Source of the DNA: Desulfovibrionaceae bacterium UBA930
Lineage (GTDB): Bacteria; Desulfobacterota; Desulfovibrionia; Desulfovibrionales; Desulfovibrionaceae
DNA length: 10,907 nt
Direction of reading: 5' to 3'
Assembly: GCA_002293605.1 (NCBI GenBank)
Contig: DBDO01000109.1
Location: 4,315-15,221, forward strand
Numbering within the stretch: position 1 is the first letter of the stretch; each line of letters starts with the position of its first letter. The notes under the pieces were generated by a model. The model searched no databases. It saw only the letters and a program-made list of their open reading frames with translations, and was not told the origin of the DNA. Below, one piece after another: positions 1-5,921 of this stretch. The translations under genes and the position numbers were made by a program.

Positions 1-11
1 GGAAATCATTT

Positions 12-36
12 CCCCCAGACGGGGGGCGGTAGCCCC
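12..36. other. G/C-run hairpin region downstream of clpX
   Basis: A run of five C (12-16) faces a run of six G (21-26) across a four-base loop. The same G run can instead pair with CCCC at 33-36, giving two competing stems just beyond the clpX stop. Read on the minus strand, the structure is followed by a 13-base palindrome (1-13, GGAAAT-C-ATTTCC) and not by a T tract. It is therefore not a convincing intrinsic terminator, and the window ends before the next feature could be seen. Confidence 0.25.
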
Positions 37-55
37 AAAGGAATGAGGTCTGACC

Positions 56-1357
56 CTAGGCCGTGGTGCCGAGCACGTCATCCTTCCCTGCGGCATCGGC
101 CTCGTAGATGAGCATCGGCGGCTTGTGCTTTTCCACAACAGCGGCATTGATCACGCATTCCAGGAGTCCGCGTTCGGAAGGCAGGGAGTACATGATGTCG
201 AGCATGCTGCTTTCAAGCACATTGCGCAGCCCGCGCGCTCCCGTTTTTTGTTCTATGGCCTGCCTGGCAACGGCCTGCAGGGCGTCCTGGGTAAAGCGCA
301 AGGTCACCTTGTCCAGTTCGAAGAGTTTTTGGTACTGCCGGACCAGGGCGTTTTTGGGCTCGGTCAGCACGCGGACCAGATCATCCTCGCTCAATTCGTC
401 CAGATGGGTGATGACAGGGATACGGCCCACGAATTCGGGGATCAGGCCGAACTTGACCAGATCGTTCGGGTGCACATCGTCAAGGTAGTCCAGTTCGGTC
501 TTCTTTTTCTTGCCGCCCTTGTCGCCTTCAATGCGCGCGCCAAAGCCCATGGAGCGGCCCCTGGCGCGCTGTTCCACTATTTTTTCCAGGCCCACAAAGG
601 CCCCGCCCAGGATGAACAGGATATTCGAGGTATCCATGCGGATATATTCCTGCTGGGGGTGTTTGCGCCCTCCCTTGGGGGGGATGTTGGCCTCGGTGCC
701 TTCTATGATTTTCAAAAGGGCCTGCTGTACGCCTTCGCCGGACACGTCCCTGGTGATGGAGGGGCTGTCGCCCTTACGGGAGATTTTGTCGATTTCATCA
801 ATATAGATGATGCCCTTGGCCGCAGCTTCCAAGTCGTAGTCCGCGTTCTGGAGCAGTTGTACCAGAATGTTCTCCACATCTTCGCCCACATAACCGGCTT
901 CGGTCAGCGTGGTGGCATCGGCAATGGCAAAGGGCACCTTGAGCACACGGGCCAGGGTTTTCGCCAGCAGGGTTTTGCCGCTGCCGGACGGTCCCATGAG
1001 CAGGATATTGCTTTTTTCCAGTTCGACATCATTGCCGAGTGCTTCTTTGAAAAAGACCCGTTTGTAGTGGTTGTGCACGGCAACGGCGAGAATTTTTTTT
1101 GCCTGATTCTGCCCGATGACGTAATCATCGAGGCGGCTTTTGAGTTCTGCCGGCGGCAAAAGGCTGCCTTCCTCGCGTATTTCCTCCATGGTCTGGTTGG
1201 CCATGATCTCGTTGCACAAGGTGATGCATTCATCGCAGATGCAGATTTTATCCGGGCCTTCGATGAGGCGTTTGACCTGATCGTCGCCCTTGTCGCAAAA
1301 AGAGCAGCGCAGGTTTGCGCGTCCTTCCGAACCGGGATTTTTTGGTGTTTTCGTCAT
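56..1357 (-). CDS. clpX: ATP-dependent Clp protease ATP-binding subunit ClpX
   Basis: AAA+ unfoldase that recognises substrates, unfolds them with ATP and threads them into ClpP in the cytoplasm. At 433 aa it is full length. The N-terminal zinc-binding domain shows CSFC (C18, C21) and CDEC (C41, C44). Walker A is GPSGSGKT (122-129), the pore-1 loop GYVG is at 155-158, and Walker B IIYIDEIDK is at 183-191. The RKH pore loop is at 231-233, the LIPEFVGR arginine-finger region at 305-312 and the sensor-2 GARGLR motif at 373-378. The ClpP-docking tripeptide reads MGF (270-272) where IGF is usual, and a lysine-rich KKKK stretch follows at 283-286. The ATG at 1357 is preceded by GAAGGA at a normal distance. 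It lies 24 bases after clpP on the same strand, so the two are almost certainly co-transcribed. Identification is very secure. Confidence 0.98.
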   Translation of the reverse strand: MTKTPKNPGSEGRANLRCSFCDKGDDQVKRLIEGPDKICICDECITLCNEIMANQTMEEIREEGSLLPPAELKSRLDDYVIGQNQAKKILAVAVHNHYKRVFFKEALGNDVELEKSNILLMGPSGSGKTLLAKTLARVLKVPFAIADATTLTEAGYVGEDVENILVQLLQNADYDLEAAAKGIIYIDEIDKISRKGDSPSITRDVSGEGVQQALLKIIEGTEANIPPKGGRKHPQQEYIRMDTSNILFILGGAFVGLEKIVEQRARGRSMGFGARIEGDKGGKKKKTELDYLDDVHPNDLVKFGLIPEFVGRIPVITHLDELSEDDLVRVLTEPKNALVRQYQKLFELDKVTLRFTQDALQAVARQAIEQKTGARGLRNVLESSMLDIMYSLPSERGLLECVINAAVVEKHKPPMLIYEADAAGKDDVLGTTA

Positions 1358-1381
1358 GGGAGAATCCTTCAGAATGCGGCG

Positions 1382-1987
1382 TTATTTTTCTTCAGCGGCA
1401 AGATCATCGCGCGAGGTCAGCACGCGGTCGATGAGGCCGAGTGCAACGGCTTCCTGCGGGCTCATAAAATTATCGCGCTCCGTGAGTTCCGCAATGCGCT
1501 CCACGCTCTGCCCGCTGTGCCCGGCCATGATTTCATTGAGCATATGCCGCAGGCGCAGCACTTCGCGGGCGTGGATGTCGATATCACTGGCCTGGCCTTT
1601 GAAACCGCCGGAGGGCTGGTGGATCATGATCCGGCTGTGCGGCAGGGCGTAGCGCATGCCGGGCGCGCCCGCAGAAAGGAGCAGCGCGCCCATGCTGGCG
1701 GCCTGACCCATGCACAAGGTAGCCACAGGGCAGGCAATATAGCGCATGGTGTCGTAAATGGCGAGCCCGGCGGAAACAACGCCGCCAGGGGAGTTGATGT
1801 AGAGATAAATGGTCTTGTCCGGGGCTTCGGATTCAAGGAAGAGCAACTGCGCGCAGATCAGCGAGGCCGTATGATCGTCCACGCCTTCCCCCAAAAGGAC
1901 GATGCGGTCTTTAAGCAGACGGGAATAAATATCATAGGCGCGCTCCGAGCGGCCGGTGCTTTCAATAACCATGGGGATGGGGGGCAT
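1382..1987 (-). CDS. clpP: ATP-dependent Clp protease proteolytic subunit ClpP
   Basis: Serine peptidase that forms the tetradecameric barrel of the ClpXP protease. With the start chosen here it is 201 aa, the usual family length. The catalytic triad is visible as Ser98 (GQAASMGALL), His123 (IMIHQP) and Asp172 (ERDNF). The oxyanion-hole region YINSPGG is at 63-69. A longer reading begins at a GTG at 2020, but the ATG at 1987 has a perfect AGAGGAG (1994-2000) six bases upstream and gives the normal N terminus, MPPIPMVIES. Its TAA stop is 24 bases before clpX. Upstream, the terminator at 2219-2267 cuts it off from tig, so a clpP promoter is expected between about 1990 and 2215. I could not identify convincing -35/-10 hexamers or a CIRCE element there. 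Confidence 0.97.
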   Translation of the reverse strand: MPPIPMVIESTGRSERAYDIYSRLLKDRIVLLGEGVDDHTASLICAQLLFLESEAPDKTIYLYINSPGGVVSAGLAIYDTMRYIACPVATLCMGQAASMGALLLSAGAPGMRYALPHSRIMIHQPSGGFKGQASDIDIHAREVLRLRHMLNEIMAGHSGQSVERIAELTERDNFMSPQEAVALGLIDRVLTSRDDLAAEEK

Positions 1988-2218
1988 GCTTGGCTCCTCT
2001 TTCATAGCGGCGCGTTTCACCGGGCCGTGTAGGTGGGCATAGGGGCGCGCAGGGAAAATCCATCAGGCCTTCAAAGTTAAATGCAATATCCGCGCCAACT
2101 GAGGCAAATACGCATTGCAAATGTCTATGGGCTCTGCGGCGGATTCTTTCCCGGCTGCTCAACGGTTAAGTGTAAGTTTTCTGGCGCAAAAGGGCAAGGG
2201 CGTTGCCGCAAACATGGT

Positions 2219-2267
2219 AAAAGTGAATGCTCCACCAGCGGAAAGCCGGTGGAGCATTCACTTTTTT
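2219..2267. terminator. Bidirectional intrinsic terminator between tig and clpP
   Basis: A perfect 18-bp inverted repeat with arms at 2219-2236 (AAAAGTGAATGCTCCACC) and 2248-2265 (its exact reverse complement), separated by 11 bases. The right arm runs into six T on the plus strand (2262-2267), and the left arm gives four T on the minus strand. It sits 18 bases past the tig stop and would end tig transcription. It would also block plus-strand transcription entering tig from the clpP side. Confidence 0.93.
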
Positions 2268-2284
2268 AAGGCATACAAACTGTT

Positions 2285-3634
2285 TTACGCATCGCCTTCT
2301 TGAGCGCTCTCGTCAGCTTCCTGAGCTTCTGCTTCCCGTTTTTTGGGCGGCGTCATTTTCACGTCAGCCTTGCTGAAAAGCTCGTCCATGGCCTTGTCCG
2401 CAAGCAGGCGGTCACGCAGGGCAAAGAGCAGGTTGTTCTGGGTGTAGTAGTCTTTGATCGCCTTATAGTCCTGTCCGGACTGGATGGCCATGCGGCGGAT
2501 CTGCAAATCCACCTCGTCTTCCGAAACTTCAAGCCCGCTCTTGCGGGCCACGCAGAGCAGGAAGATCTGGGAGCGGGCGCGCATTTCCGCTTCAGGCCGG
2601 ACTTCTTCGCGCAGTTGGCTTTCGGTCTTGCCGAGCGCGGCAAGGTTCTTGCCCTGGCGTTCGAGTTTTTCCTCGATATCGCCGAGCAGCATCCCTGTGT
2701 GGCTTTCCAGCATGCTTTCGGGCACGGGGAAGTCAGCAAGCTTGAGCAATTGATCCAAAAGCTGCTTTTGCGCGGAGGCCTTGTTCAGGTCAGTGCGGGT
2801 CTTGATATAGGATTCGCGCACGCTGTCGCGCAGCTTTTCCATGCTTTCAAAGCCCCCGGCTTTCCGGGCAAAGGCCTCATCCAGTTCGGGGAGTTTTTTC
2901 TCTTTGACGGCATGAAGCGTGGCCTTCATGCTGACTGTGCGCCCTGCAAATTCAGGGTTGAAAAAGTCAGCCGGAAAGACAACAGGGCCTTCTTTTTCCT
3001 CGCCCGGCTTCATGCTTTTGAGCAGGGCCTCAAAATCGGGCAGGGTCTGGCCTTCACCAAGGGTCAACTGGAAGTTGTCGGCTTTGACCCCGGCGATTGC
3101 GGCACCGTTTTCGTCAAAGGCCTCAAAATCGACAACCGCTATCTCGCCGTCCACAGGCTCGCGCGCTTCGCCGACCGTGACGGTCTCGCCCATATTGGAG
3201 CGCAGGCGTTCAATCACGGCGGAAAGCTCGGCCTCATCCACCTCGGCTTCTTCCTGCTCCACTTCAAAACCTTCATAGGCGGGCAGGTCGAACTCGGGCA
3301 TGACTTCAAAAGAAATGCTGTAGACGAATTCACTCCCCCGCTCCAGTTCCCCGCCGGAGAAATCAATGCGCGAAACCGGGGTGAACTTGCCTTCCCCGAT
3401 GATTTCATTGATGTGCACATTGACGAGGTCCGTCGTGGCTTCCTTATATACTTCATTCCGGAAGCGTTTTTCGATGAGGCTCGCCGGCACCTTGCCCTTG
3501 CGGAAACCGTCCAGGGAAATGGAGGTACGGTACATGGCGAGGGTGGCGGAGAGCGCGGCGTCAACCTCTTCCGCAGGTGTGGTGACGGTAATTTTTTTCT
3601 TTACCGGGGAAAGATCTTCGCTGGCATATTGCAT
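2285..3634 (-). CDS. tig: Trigger factor, ribosome-associated chaperone/prolyl isomerase
   Basis: Cytoplasmic chaperone that docks at the ribosomal exit tunnel and holds nascent chains; it also carries a peptidyl-prolyl isomerase domain. With the start chosen it is 449 aa, slightly longer than the E. coli protein. The ribosome-binding signature GFRKGKVP is at 43-50. An FKBP-type domain follows at about 155-245, recognisable from VDFEAFDENG, GEGQTLPDFE and FPADFFNPEFAG. The helical C-terminal arms form the rest, ending in an acidic, low-complexity tail. A longer reading from 3670 adds MPTPKQPRSSVS. I prefer the ATG at 3634 because AAGGAG (3645-3650) lies ten bases upstream and MQYASEDLSPVKKK is the usual family N terminus. 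The tig, clpP, clpX order is a widespread bacterial arrangement, although here a terminator separates tig from the clp pair. Confidence 0.97.
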   Translation of the reverse strand: MQYASEDLSPVKKKITVTTPAEEVDAALSATLAMYRTSISLDGFRKGKVPASLIEKRFRNEVYKEATTDLVNVHINEIIGEGKFTPVSRIDFSGGELERGSEFVYSISFEVMPEFDLPAYEGFEVEQEEAEVDEAELSAVIERLRSNMGETVTVGEAREPVDGEIAVVDFEAFDENGAAIAGVKADNFQLTLGEGQTLPDFEALLKSMKPGEEKEGPVVFPADFFNPEFAGRTVSMKATLHAVKEKKLPELDEAFARKAGGFESMEKLRDSVRESYIKTRTDLNKASAQKQLLDQLLKLADFPVPESMLESHTGMLLGDIEEKLERQGKNLAALGKTESQLREEVRPEAEMRARSQIFLLCVARKSGLEVSEDEVDLQIRRMAIQSGQDYKAIKDYYTQNNLLFALRDRLLADKAMDELFSKADVKMTPPKKREAEAQEADESAQEGDA

Positions 3635-3789
3635 GGATACAGAACTCCTTGGCTGCTTGGGGGTCGGCACGCCTTACTTTGCCGCTGGTGAAAAACGCGG
3701 ACGCACGTGCGGAAAAAAGCAATGGACGCGGGCAGCCGCCGGGCGAATGGCAACAGCAGCGGCAGGGGGCTGTGTATCAGGTATTGAAG

Positions 3790-3811
3790 CGCTCCGCAAG
3801 CTCCCGGAGCG
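3790..3811 (-). other. Hairpin in the tig 5' region
   Basis: Seven-base perfect arms CGCTCCG (3790-3796) and CGGAGCG (3805-3811) with an eight-base loop lie about 155 bases upstream of the tig start. The hairpin would be in the tig leader if transcription begins near 3820. No T tract follows in either direction, so it is not an intrinsic terminator. Its role is unknown. Confidence 0.35.
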
Positions 3812-3827
3812 AGTCGGCGCGTGCGCG

Positions 3828-3856
3828 AAAATAGAGTGTTGACTTTGACAAAAACA
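3828..3856 (-). promoter_or_regulatory. Weak candidate tig promoter
   Basis: On the minus strand TGTTTT (3851-3856) and TATTTT (3828-3833) are 17 bases apart and would start transcription near 3820. The -35 is poor, and the site overlaps the better plus-strand candidate at 3839-3867. If both are real they would be overlapping divergent promoters. This is a low-confidence suggestion only. Confidence 0.2.
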
Positions 3857-3867
3857 GCGCGTATGTA
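3839..3867 (+). promoter_or_regulatory. Candidate sigma-70-type promoter facing nif3
   Basis: TTGACT (3839-3844) and TATGTA (3862-3867) are separated by 17 bases. A second TTGACA (3845-3850) overlaps the spacer, and a third TTGAC motif lies at 3882-3886. Transcription would begin near 3875 and give nif3 a leader of about 315 nt carrying the structured elements at 3885-3951 and 4135-4208. The -35 is good and the -10 is imperfect. Confidence 0.4.
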
Positions 3868-3884
3868 ACAAAATTGTCCTGTTG

Positions 3885-3951
3885 ACGAGCCCCTGGGGAA
3901 GCTTCAGGTCCGCAAGGGCTTTGCCCTGCCCCTGTAAGCTGCTTTGCTCGT
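3885..3951 (+). ncRNA. Candidate structured leader element or small RNA
   Basis: Nested complementarity is seen directly. ACGAGC (3885-3890) pairs with GCTCGT (3946-3951). Inside this, AGCTTCAGG (3900-3908) pairs with CCTG plus AAGCT (3931-3940, with one bulged T). Inside that, AGGGC (3915-3919) pairs with GCCCT (3923-3927) over a TTT loop. The whole forms one long irregular hairpin of 67 nt, starting about ten bases after the predicted transcription start of the promoter at 3839-3867. It does not match any riboswitch or RNA family I recognise. It may be a leader domain, an independent small RNA or chance folding of GC-rich DNA. Confidence 0.3.
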
Positions 3952-4134
3952 AAAGAATTTGCTCGATCCTGTCGCGCGCATGCCTTGCCCGCCCTCAGCG
4001 GCAAGCGCAAGAGGCTTTTGCTGTACAGGGGATGTGACGAAACAGGACCAAAAGCGCTCCATGCACGATATACGGACAGCCCTTACCCATCGGGATTTTT
4101 TCAGCCAGGCGCAGAACCGCAAGGCGTTCGGCCT

Positions 4135-4176
4135 AAGGCGCTTTCACGGCAGGGGCCGGGGGAGCGCCTTTGCCGT
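4135..4176 (+). promoter_or_regulatory. Interleaved double stem (pseudoknot topology) upstream of the nif3 ribosome-binding site
   Basis: Two perfect stems interleave. AAGGCGCT (4135-4142) pairs with AGCGCCTT (4163-4170), and ACGGCA (4146-4151) pairs with TGCCGT (4171-4176). The order A-B-A'-B' means that they either form an H-type pseudoknot or exclude each other. The second stem is followed directly by TTTTA and, five bases later, by the GGGGG ribosome-binding site of nif3. A smaller hairpin, AGGC/GCCT, lies just upstream (4122-4134). This layout is typical of translation-controlling leaders, but no ligand-binding class is recognised. Confidence 0.35.
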
Positions 4177-4186
4177 TTTATGGGGG

Positions 4187-4208
4187 ATATCATGAAAGTT
4201 CATGATAT
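4187..4208 (+). promoter_or_regulatory. Perfect 10-bp inverted repeat enclosing the nif3 start codon
   Basis: The arms ATATCATGAA (4187-4196) and TTCATGATAT (4199-4208) are exact reverse complements separated by AG. In RNA this gives nine base pairs with an AAGU loop. The start ATG (4192-4194) is inside the left arm, and the stem begins directly after the GGGGG ribosome-binding site. It could be an RNA hairpin that masks the start codon, or a DNA operator for a dimeric repressor. A TATAAT hexamer (4206-4211) overlaps its right edge, but no matching -35 sits at the proper distance. Confidence 0.5.
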
Positions 4209-5031
4209 AATTGACTTTATTGAAAAGACAGCGCCGCCCGCCTTTGCCGCTTCTTGGGATAATTCCGGCGTGCAGGTTGCTGCCTTGCGCGAAGAAGCGA
4301 GGCGCCTTGCCGTGCTGCTAGATCCCAGTCTGGAGGCTCTGCTCCGGGCTGTGGATGCGGGGGCGGATTTCATTCTGTCTCACCATCCGCTTCTGATGCA
4401 GCCGCGCTATCCGAACCGCAATGATGAGTATCTGGCTGTGCTGTCTTTGCTTCTTACCCGGAATATTTGGCTTTACAGCGCCCATACCTCGCTGGATGCC
4501 AACCCGGAAGGGCCGGTTCGCTGGCTGGCGCATGCACTTGGCCTGCGCCTGGTGGAACTGCTTGAGCCTGCGGAGCGGCAAGGGACGGACGCCGCGCTCT
4601 CCGGCTTCGGCTTTTTCGGCTGTTTGTCTGAAATCCAGTCCTATAGCCTTTTTTGTGAAAACCTGAGCAGGGTTCTGGGCAAAAGCGGCTGGCAAAGCTG
4701 CGGCCCGCGCCCGGAGCGGGTGCTCCGCGTGGCCTGCTGCCCAGGCTCGGGCCACAGCTTGCTGGCGACCGCAGCCTCTGTGGGGGCGGATCTTTTCATT
4801 ACCGGAGATATCAAGCACCACGCGGCCCTTGAGGCCGCCTCCCTGGGATTGCATGTGCTGGATGTAGGGCACTTTGCCCTGGAAGAGGAAATGATGCGCC
4901 GCTTTGCGGAGGAGTTGCGACAATCCCTGCCTGTTCCCGTGACCTTTTTCCCGGGCCGCGATCCCCTTGAGAATGAAAGCCTGACGGAGCATTTTACTTT
5001 TGAAGCCATCTCCCCAGAGATGCCATCATGA
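4192..5031 (+). CDS. NIF3/YbgI family dinuclear-metal protein
   Basis: Member of the NIF3 family, often annotated as type 2 GTP cyclohydrolase I, although its physiological reaction is not firmly established. With this start it is 279 aa, close to the short bacterial YbgI form and lacking the PII-like insertion of the long form. The dinuclear metal ligands are visible: HH at 64-65 (ILSHHPLL), H98 and D102 (SAHTSLDA), and H227 and E231 (DVGHFALEEE). ITGDIKHH (203-210) is another family hallmark. An open frame extends upstream to 3985, but the family N terminus is MKVHDIIDFIEK. GGGGG (4182-4186) lies five bases before the ATG at 4192, and an in-frame ATG at 4180 is less likely. The start codon is inside a perfect inverted repeat. 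It is followed by a COG1579 protein gene, a pairing seen in many bacteria. Confidence 0.92.
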   Translation: MKVHDIIDFIEKTAPPAFAASWDNSGVQVAALREEARRLAVLLDPSLEALLRAVDAGADFILSHHPLLMQPRYPNRNDEYLAVLSLLLTRNIWLYSAHTSLDANPEGPVRWLAHALGLRLVELLEPAERQGTDAALSGFGFFGCLSEIQSYSLFCENLSRVLGKSGWQSCGPRPERVLRVACCPGSGHSLLATAASVGADLFITGDIKHHAALEAASLGLHVLDVGHFALEEEMMRRFAEELRQSLPVPVTFFPGRDPLENESLTEHFTFEAISPEMPS

Positions 5032-5044
5032 CAATATAGAAAAT

Positions 5045-5127
5045 CTGATGTAACATACATCAGAGCTTTTACGACATGAATGACGCGCTTCGCGTCCGCC
5101 GGGCAATTGCTACGTGAAATTGCTCTA
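5045..5127. repeat. Cluster of three small palindromes between nif3 and the zinc-ribbon gene
   Basis: Three perfect inverted repeats are packed into 83 bases. CTGATGTA/TACATCAG (5045-5063, 3-base loop) is followed by AGCTTTT. GACGCG/CGCGTC (5082-5096) also has a 3-base loop. GCAATT/AATTGC (5103-5123) contains a direct repeat of AATTGCT. The layout resembles a REP-like intergenic repeat. The first hairpin with its short T run could also act as a weak terminator or attenuator between the two genes. Repeat status cannot be proven from one copy. A 13-base piece (5115-5127) recurs at 7434-7446, which could be chance. Confidence 0.4.
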
Positions 5128-5133
5128 ACATTC

Positions 5134-5140
5134 AGGAGGT
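5134..5140 (+). promoter_or_regulatory. Strong ribosome-binding site deciding a TTG start
   Basis: AGGAGGT lies six bases before a TTG at 5147. No ATG or GTG at a suitable distance opens the same frame, so the strong Shine-Dalgarno sequence supports TTG initiation for the zinc-ribbon protein. Confidence 0.8.
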
Positions 5141-5146
5141 AGTCCC

Positions 5147-5878
5147 TTGAGCCTGTATCTGAAACAGATAGAACAACTTATCGAATTACAAAAAGTGGAT
5201 GACGAGATACATGCCATTCGTCTGGAGCTTGAGAGTGCCCCCCGTGAAGTGGAAGAACTGCGCGGGCGCTTTACGGAAACCTCGGATTTGCGTACCCGCC
5301 AGCAGGACAAGGTGGAGCACCTGTGCGAACAGGAAAGACGTCTGGGGAGTGAGCTGGAAGACGACACGGCCCGTCTCAAAAAAAGCAAGAGCAAACTGAT
5401 GCAGGTGGGCAACACCAGAGAATACCACGCCATGGTGCGGGAAATGGATTCCCTGGAGCGGGTGAACCGTAACCGGGAAGAGGAAAAACTGGCGATTGCC
5501 GAGGAAGTGACTCGCCAAAAATCCCTGTATGAGGAGATTGAGGCGAATTTCTCTTCCCTTGAGGCGGAACTCGCCGCCCATGAGGCTGGGCTTGATGAAC
5601 GCATGTCCCGGGCCAGAAAATCTCTGGACGGCCTTCTGGTCAAGCGCGGTCAGACGGCCAGAGACGTACCGGTACCGGTATTCTCCCGCTATGAGTTCAT
5701 CCGGGAACGTCTGGAGCACCCCGTCATTGTGCCGGTCGTCGCCGGGGTATGCTCGGGCTGCAATATCGCCATTCCGCCCCAGAACTTCATCGAACTGCAA
5801 AAAGGCGCGCAGATACTCTCGTGCCCCAATTGCCAGCGGCTTATGTTCTGGACGGAGCATTTCACGCCGCAGGAGTAG
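5147..5878 (+). CDS. Coiled-coil protein with C-terminal C4 zinc ribbon (COG1579/DUF164, zf-RING_7)
   Basis: Probable cytoplasmic protein of 243 aa. Residues about 5-175 are a charged heptad-rich coiled-coil hairpin that contains the conserved NTREYHAMVREMDSL stretch (89-103). The C terminus is a zinc ribbon with CSGC (C202, C205) and CPNC (C226, C229). PPQNFIELQKG lies between the two knuckles. The family has been proposed to bind nucleic acid or act as an adaptor, but its exact role here is unknown. Translation starts at TTG with an AGGAGGT Shine-Dalgarno sequence. It is 115 bases after nif3, with the palindrome cluster in between, and 43 bases before the DUF853 ATPase gene on the same strand. 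The family assignment is secure and the function is not. Confidence 0.9.
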   Translation: MSLYLKQIEQLIELQKVDDEIHAIRLELESAPREVEELRGRFTETSDLRTRQQDKVEHLCEQERRLGSELEDDTARLKKSKSKLMQVGNTREYHAMVREMDSLERVNRNREEEKLAIAEEVTRQKSLYEEIEANFSSLEAELAAHEAGLDERMSRARKSLDGLLVKRGQTARDVPVPVFSRYEFIRERLEHPVIVPVVAGVCSGCNIAIPPQNFIELQKGAQILSCPNCQRLMFWTEHFTPQE

Positions 5879-5921
5879 CGGCTTCAAAACACAGTATCCG
5901 TATCAAAAAAGCGACAAAACC

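Noticed and set aside
1988..2020. Longer ClpP beginning at GTG 2020 or ATG 2005
   Set aside because: The strong AGAGGAG Shine-Dalgarno sequence lies inside the extension and directs initiation at 1987, which gives the normal ClpP length.
125..2032. 635-codon open frame on the plus strand across clpX and clpP
   Set aside because: It is exactly antisense to two unmistakable genes, has no family resemblance and is explained by their GC-biased third codon positions.
1988..2218. CIRCE element or heat-shock sigma-32 promoter upstream of clpP
   Set aside because: No TTAGCACTC-type inverted repeat is present. The few TTGAA/CCCAT-like fragments are at the wrong spacing.
2300..3691. 463-codon plus-strand open frame opposite tig
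   Set aside because: It is a shadow of the trigger-factor gene; the protein shows no recognisable domain, and the minus-strand product has full family identity.
3905..3930. Resemblance to the conserved loop of SRP (4.5S) RNA (TCAGGTCCG followed by AAGG)
   Set aside because: The essential GGAAGGAAGCAGCC part is missing, the tetraloop differs and the surrounding stems do not match the 4.5S layout.
3985..4191. N-terminal extension of nif3 from an upstream in-frame ATG
   Set aside because: The extra 69 residues are low-complexity and basic, with no match to the family. A ribosome-binding site and the family N terminus place the start at 4192.
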